Shown: positions 57,153 to 64,000 of the stretch, one piece after another
Layout of the letters: each line of letters opens with the position of its first letter
How positions within the stretch are numbered: position 1 is the stretch's first letter
Origin: CAWAYH01 sp963786195
GTDB taxonomy: Bacteria > Acidobacteriota > Vicinamibacteria > Vicinamibacterales > 2-12-FULL-66-21
Direction of reading: 5' to 3'
NCBI GenBank assembly: GCA_963786195.1
Contig: CAWAYH010000008.1
Coordinates: 62,001 to 126,000, forward strand
DNA length: 64,000 nt
Translations under genes and position numbers: made by a program
Notes under the pieces: model-generated
Told to the model about the DNA's origin: nothing
Database searches by the model: none
Seen by the model: the letters and a program-made list of their open reading frames with translations, nothing else

Positions 57153-58265
57153 ATGACGTCGAAACCGCTTCTGCTCGGTTTTCTCCTCGTGCTGGCCGCG
57201 GGCCTTCCTGCAGCGGCGTCACCCACGATGATCCGTCTCGGTTACCCTGGTTGCTCGCCATGTCACGTTTCTGCGCAGGGCGGCGGCCTCCTGACCGACT
57301 ACGGGAAGGGGATCGATGTTGCGCAGAGCCTTGTCGCCCGCGAGTACCAGCCGCCCCCTGACTCCCAGAACCGCCGGTGGCGCCAGGATTTCCGCGTGCT
57401 GTTCAGCGCACATCGAACGACCGTCTTTGCATCCCCGGAGACCGTTTCGCTTTCGTCAGGTGTGCAGCTCTGGTATCGGGCGGCGGGCCGGCTGACCGCG
57501 CATCAGACCGTCAGTTCAATTATTGCCGTCAATGTCCGGCCCGAGTTCCCTTCGACTGGACGCGCGGATTCGAGAGTGACTGTGACGAAGGCGCTGTGGC
57601 AGTACCAGCTGGCGGACGGCATGGAGTTGGCCGTCGGGCGTGACGTGCTTCCGAGCGGCCTGCAGAACGCGGACCACGAGGGACAACTCCGCCGCGTTCT
57701 CGAGACGGGCTCGAGTGGGTTTCCTACACAGGCGAAGCTGTTCGTGTGGACAAAGCGACTGCAGTTGACGCCGTACGTCTTCGGGCCGTCTGGAGTGGAA
57801 GACGGGGAGTTCCGGCAGTACGGCGGCGGGGCACTTGGTGGATTGGTCGCATTGCGGCAGCATGCTGTCGTCGGGCTGTCGGTGCGGGGGTCGCGCTCGC
57901 CTACCCAAGGCCTCCTCAGGTACGGAGCCTACGCCCGCCTGGGATTTGGCAAGTGGGGCGTCTTAACCGAACATGAACACCTCGGCCGATCCCCGCGCGT
58001 TCCGGATAGCGTTTTCGTCCGAGGCTCCACGGGTCTGCTACAAGTCTTCTTTGCCTCGCCCGAGTGGCTTGTCACGTCTTTGAACGTCGAGTACGTGCCC
58101 GCCGGCTCACCCGGCACGTACACGTACCGGGTCTCGCCGTCAGCCCAGATCCGCATATCAGAGAATTTCACGTTATTGATCGGCGAATGGGATCGCTTCG
58201 CTGAACCGACGCCAATTCACTCCCGTTCCTTTGCCGTGCAACTCTTTCTGAAGACCGTGCAGTAG
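57153..58265 (+). CDS. Exported protein with haem-binding CxxCH motif and barrel-like domain
   Basis: The 370-residue protein has a signal peptide (LLLGFLLVLAAGLPAAAS), then PGCSPCHVSAQGGGLLTDYGKG, a single CxxCH haem c motif with no clear distal Met. From about residue 75 it is beta-rich with alternating hydrophobic and polar residues (VQLWYRAAGRLTAHQTVSSIIAVNV; LTPYVFGPSGVED; TSLNVEYVPAG) and ends in FAVQLFLKTVQ, consistent with an outer-membrane barrel. A haem-barrel fusion would suit electron exchange or sensing at the outer membrane. No frameshift. YceI follows 72 bp downstream. Confidence 0.65.
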   Translation: MTSKPLLLGFLLVLAAGLPAAASPTMIRLGYPGCSPCHVSAQGGGLLTDYGKGIDVAQSLVAREYQPPPDSQNRRWRQDFRVLFSAHRTTVFASPETVSLSSGVQLWYRAAGRLTAHQTVSSIIAVNVRPEFPSTGRADSRVTVTKALWQYQLADGMELAVGRDVLPSGLQNADHEGQLRRVLETGSSGFPTQAKLFVWTKRLQLTPYVFGPSGVEDGEFRQYGGGALGGLVALRQHAVVGLSVRGSRSPTQGLLRYGAYARLGFGKWGVLTEHEHLGRSPRVPDSVFVRGSTGLLQVFFASPEWLVTSLNVEYVPAGSPGTYTYRVSPSAQIRISENFTLLIGEWDRFAEPTPIHSRSFAVQLFLKTVQ

Positions 58266-58337
58266 CTCAAGAATTGCGACGCCTCGTCAGGAACGGGGTT
58301 CCTCATCGCCGCGAACCACTTGCTGGAGACTGAAGGC

Positions 58338-58975
58338 ATGACGACTCATAATCCGACGACACAGACTGCGGTCGCCCTGCTCTGCGTTGTGCTGTCGCTT
58401 GGTTGGCTTCACGCAGCTGAGCGTCATCGCGTTCAGAAGGCCACGGTCACCATCACCTGCCCGCTCACCGTCGGCGGCAGCTTCGAGGCGAGGACGACCG
58501 CGCTCACGGGTGAGTTGGCGCTGCTTCCGGAGACCACCGATGGCGTGCGCGGGACGCTTTCTGTCGATCTCCGGTTGCTCGAAACCGGGATTGGGCTTCG
58601 CGATCGGCATCTCCGCCAGAACTACCTCGAAGTCGACAAGCGTCCGGAGTTCTCGGTCGCCACGTTGCAACAGATTCGGATAGCGAATTGGGACGGCACC
58701 AGCAGCTTTCGCGGAATCTTGACATTGCACGGTCAGCAGCAGGAGATCGCGGGCACGGCTACCGTCAAGCGGGAGCGCGGAGCCTTTCAAGTCGAGGCTG
58801 TGTTCCCTCTGCGCATCTCGGACTTCCAGATAGCGGAACCCACCTATCTTGGGGTGGGGGTGTCGGACAACATCGAGGTTCGCGTCAGGATGTCGGCGGT
58901 ACCGATGGGATCCTCGTCCTTGAACCGCGGGCAATACGAGCGCAGCCGGCCCGATCCTGTCCCACTCCGAGTTGT

Positions 58976-58982
<7 letters not shown>
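58338..58982 (+). CDS. YceI-family exported lipid-binding protein
   Basis: ATG at 58338 gives 214 residues with a signal peptide (TAVALLCVVLSLGWLHAA). The YceI lipocalin-like barrel is visible: SFEARTTALTGELALL, GTLSVDLRLLETGIGLRDRHLRQNYLEVDKRPEFSVATL, FRGILTLHGQQQEIAGTATV, RISDFQIAEPTYLGVGVSDNIEVRV. YceI proteins bind long isoprenoids such as quinone precursors in the periplasm. With the haem-motif protein upstream this suggests a small respiratory unit. The stop overlaps the end of the convergent permease gene by 7 bp. Confidence 0.88.
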
Positions 58983-61448
<2,466 letters not shown>

Positions 61449-61492
61449 AGGAGGTCAATACGGCGGCCGCGGTGGTGGTGTTCGGTCAGGGC

Positions 61493-61593
61493 AGCTCTCG
61501 GCTCTGGCTCTGGGCTCTCGAAAGGCAGGCTCTGGCTTCAGGCTCAGGCTCCGCGCTCTGAAGAGCCAAGCCCAGAGCCCAGAACCAGAGCCA
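61493..61593. repeat. GGCTCTGG-type inverted repeat
   Basis: The left part (61493-61558) is a tandem of GGCTCTG or GGCTCAG units and the right part (61562-61593) of the complementary CCCAGAGC units, so the DNA can fold on itself. It lies between the divergent permease and PadR genes. A short piece of the same kind (GGCTCTGGGCTCTC) is found at 51031-51044 next to the IS630 end. Confidence 0.65.
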
Positions 61594-61609
61594 CCTTTCC
61601 AACCATCCT

Positions 61610-61661
61610 TCTGTTGACATCCAACAGAGGAAACATTACGGTCCTGTTGATACCCAACAGG
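61610..61661 (+). promoter_or_regulatory. Twin palindromic operators before PadR
   Basis: TCTGTTG-ACATC-CAACAGA (61610-61628) and CCTGTTG-ATACC-CAACAGG (61643-61661) are perfect 7-bp inverted repeats with 5-bp spacers, 33 bp apart centre to centre, about three helical turns. The first holds a possible -35 TTGACA (61614-61619), and the second abuts the ribosome site of padR. They are the probable PadR operators and could also govern the divergent permease. Confidence 0.65.
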
Positions 61662-61667
61662 AGGGAC

Positions 61668-62012
61668 GTGACCCAGCCCAAGTCCGACGTCTTGCAGGGC
61701 ACGCTGGATCTGATGGTCCTCAAGACGCTCGACTCGCTCGGGAGCATGCACGGCTACGGCATCGCCCAGCGGATCCAGCAGGTGTCGAGCCAGCTGCTCC
61801 AGCTCAACCAGGGCACGCTGTATCCAGCCCTGCTACGGCTGGAGCAGAAGGGCTGGATCTCCGCGAAATGGGGCACCTCTGACAACAACCGCCGCGCCAA
61901 GTTCTACAGCCTGACCCGATCCGGGCGAAAGCAGCTGACGCGCGAGGCTCAGGACTGGCACCGCATGGTGGAGGTCATGGCCCGTCTCCTCGGCAGCGAA
62001 GGGGCGTCATGA
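61668..62012 (+). CDS. PadR-family regulator
   Basis: GTG at 61668 follows AGGAGGG; the 114-residue protein shows SDVLQGTLDLMVLKTLDSLGSMHGYGIAQRIQQVSSQLLQLNQGTLYPALLRLEQKGWISAKWGTSDNNRRAKFYSLTRSG, a complete PadR winged helix, here noted as TLDLMVLKTLDSLG, GTLYPALLRLEQKGWI and NNRRAKFYSLTRSG. It resembles the regulator at 50578 closely. Its stop overlaps the permease ATG (ATGA), so both are translated together. The two perfect palindromes in front fit self-repression. Confidence 0.93.
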   Translation: MTQPKSDVLQGTLDLMVLKTLDSLGSMHGYGIAQRIQQVSSQLLQLNQGTLYPALLRLEQKGWISAKWGTSDNNRRAKFYSLTRSGRKQLTREAQDWHRMVEVMARLLGSEGAS

Positions 62013-64000
62013 GCGCGTTCCGTGAGTTCGCGTCGCGCGTCTCCGGGTTCGTGCTGAGGCGCGGCCGCACCCGCGACCTGGACGACGAGCTGCGGTTTCA
62101 CCTGGAGATGACGGAAGACACGTTGAGGAGGCAGGGAATGGACCCTGAAACGGCACGACAGGAAGCGCGCCGCCGGCTCGGCGGCGTCAGCCAGGTCGCC
62201 GAAGCCTACGGCGATCAGACGACGCTGCCACGGCTGGAGTCGTTGCTGCAGGACGCTCGCTACGGCGTCCGCATGCTGGCGGCATCGCCGGGCTTTACCG
62301 TCGCGGCGCTGCTGACGCTCGCGCTCGGCATCGGCGCCAACACCGCTATCTTCAGCATCGTCAACCCGGTGCTGCTTCGGCCGCTGCCCTATGCCGATCC
62401 CGATCGGCTGGTGGTGGTAGGCGACCGCGGATCCGATGGAAACGCCGAACAACATCGGCTACACCACCTTCCACGACATCCGCGAAGCCAGCCGCAGCTT
62501 CGACAGCTGGCCGTGATCCGATCCTGGTCTCCGACGCTGTTCATGGGTGGCGAGGCCGAGCGGCTGCCGGCCATGCGCGTCAGCTAGGAACTTCTTTTCC
62601 ATGCTCGGCGTCCGCATGCAGCTCGGGCGCGATTTCGAGCCGGCCGAGGACCGCCCCGATCGAAGACGCGTTGTGATCCTGAGCGACGGCCTGTGGCGCC
62701 GCCGCTTCAACGCCGATCCGGCCGTCGTCGGCCGCGCGATCAAGATGAACGATGTCGACTATCAGGTCGTTGGCGTCATGCCGCCTGACTTCGAGCCGCT
62801 GATATCGGCGCGTTACTATCAGCCGGCGCAGATCTGGGCGCCGGTCGGCTACGAGATCTCGCAGCGGGACGCGTGCCGGAGCTGTCAGCATCTGAAAGCC
62901 ATCGGCCGCATCCGCGCCGACGTCACCCGCGAACAGGCGATCGCCGATCTCAACGGCATCCGCCGCCGGCTGGCGAGCGCGTATCCCACCGACTATCCGA
63001 CCGCTGACATGACCGCGGTTCCGCTCGCCGACGCGATTGCGGGCCCGGTTCGGACGCCGCTGATCGTCCTGCTCGGCGCCGTCGGATTCGTCATGCTGAT
63101 TGCCTGCGCAAACGTCGCGAACCTGCTCCTGTCGCGCGCGATGAGCCGGTCGCGCGAGATCGCGCTGCGCGCCGCGCTCGGCGCAGGCCGGGCGCGCCTG
63201 GTCCGGCAGCTGCTGACGGAGAGCCTGCTCCTCGGGCTCGCCGGCGGCCTCCTGGGGCTTGCGCTCGCCGCCGCGGTCGTCCGCAGCGTCGCGTCGATCG
63301 CGCCGGTCACCGTTCCGCGCCTGAACAACGTCGGGATCGACGGGTCGGTGCTCGCGTTTGCGCTGGGTCTCTCAATCGTCACCGGCTTCGCGTTCGGTCT
63401 CGTGCCCGCCCTGCGCGGTTCCTCGTTCCGTCTGCGCGAGGCGCTGGCGTCCGACCCGCGCACGGGGACCGGCACGGGCTCGACCCGCATCCGCCAGTTG
63501 CTCGTCGTCGGCGATCTGGCGCTGGCGCTCGTCCTGCTGACCGGCGCGGGGCTGATGCTGCGCAGCGTCCAGGGGTTGATGGATGCCGATCCGGGCTTCA
63601 AGGCTGAAGGCGTGCTGACCGCACAGTTCTCGCTCGTCGGAAGCGCGTACGCCGAAGATCCCGCGGTCCTGGCGTTCCAGAATCGCGTGCTGGAGCAAGC
63701 GAGAGCACTTCCGGGTGTCACGGCCGCGGCGCTGGCCGGCCAGGTGCCGATGGGGAACAACTACGACACCTGGGGCTTTCACATCGAAGGACTGACGCAT
63801 GCCAACCCGGCGGAGGATGCAGACGTTCAGCGCTACTCGATCACGCCCGACTACTTCCAGACCATGCAGATTCCGTTGCGCCGCGGCCGCCTGATTGCGG
63901 AATCCGACGCGACGGGAGCGTTGCCGGTGATGGTGGTGTCGGAGTCGGCCGCGAAGCTGTGGGGCGGCGCCGATGCGATTGGCCGCCGCGTTCGCATCGG
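62009..64000 (+). pseudogene. ADOP-type orphan permease, frameshifted, runs off the window
   Basis: The start lies in the ATGA overlap with padR: MSAFREFASRVSGFVLRRGRTRDLDDELRFHLEMTEDTLRRQG, the N-terminal helical domain, then the first helix (GFTVAALLTLALGIGANTAIFSIVNPVLL). Frames change near 62440 and 62585. The remainder is continuous: periplasmic domain, ANVANLLLSRAMSRSREIALRAALGAGRARLVRQLLTES and the second periplasmic part up to GGADAIGRRVRIG at the edge. Only about two thirds of the gene, near 660 residues, lie within the window. Role as for the other PadR-linked permeases, unknown. Confidence 0.85.

Overview
The window is high-GC DNA from a bacterium that looks like an acidobacterium, most likely of the Vicinamibacteria type. 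The basis is gene content: carboxypeptidase-like/TonB receptors of the Oar type, a VWFA-related secreted protein, PadR regulators paired with orphan MacB/FtsX permeases of the duplicated-orphan-permease (ADOP) kind, secreted PQQ-like propeller proteins, and an M13 peptidase. No rRNA, tRNA, CRISPR array or prophage was seen.

Region 1 (1-11543) looks like an uptake and catabolism block. It holds a TonB receptor and a VWFA protein on the minus strand, then CocE/NonD hydrolase, propeller-PHP metallohydrolase, CoA-transferase A and B subunits and tandem P1 peptidase on the plus strand. The first three transcription units share one promoter-operator layout. Region 2 (11551-25491) is housekeeping and signalling: an EfpL-like EF-P with propeller and HAD proteins, a TPR protein, an exported methyltransferase, the methionine-salvage genes mtnB-mtnD-mtnC coupled to a MASE1 histidine kinase, a TauE/SafE permease with DUF1634 and lgt, and a NarL-type two-component system. 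Region 3 (25731-36973) has two paralogous Oar-type receptors flanking a decayed three-gene operon, then an M13 peptidase.

Region 4 (37170-50907) has an orphan permease, a transglutaminase-ABC exporter operon, a PilZ/PilZ/HD-GYP cyclic-di-GMP group and a PadR-ADOP pair. Region 5 (51044-53114) is a repeat-rich scar: an IS630 copy, a remnant of a second IS and two REP-like palindromes around a DUF1801 gene. Region 6 (53112-64000) has a small membrane protein, another propeller protein, glnS, a haem-motif/barrel protein with YceI, and two divergent permease units around a PadR regulator with twin operators; the last permease runs off the window.

About twenty genes, including the normally essential lgt and glnS, are broken by single-base shifts, while 37170-50907 is clean. 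I read most of these as assembly indels and annotate each as one gene with its frame changes stated. Exceptions that look more like real decay are the operon at 29808-30818 and the IS copies. Many intergenic gaps carry degenerate 6-8-bp tandem repeats, some folded into long inverted repeats.
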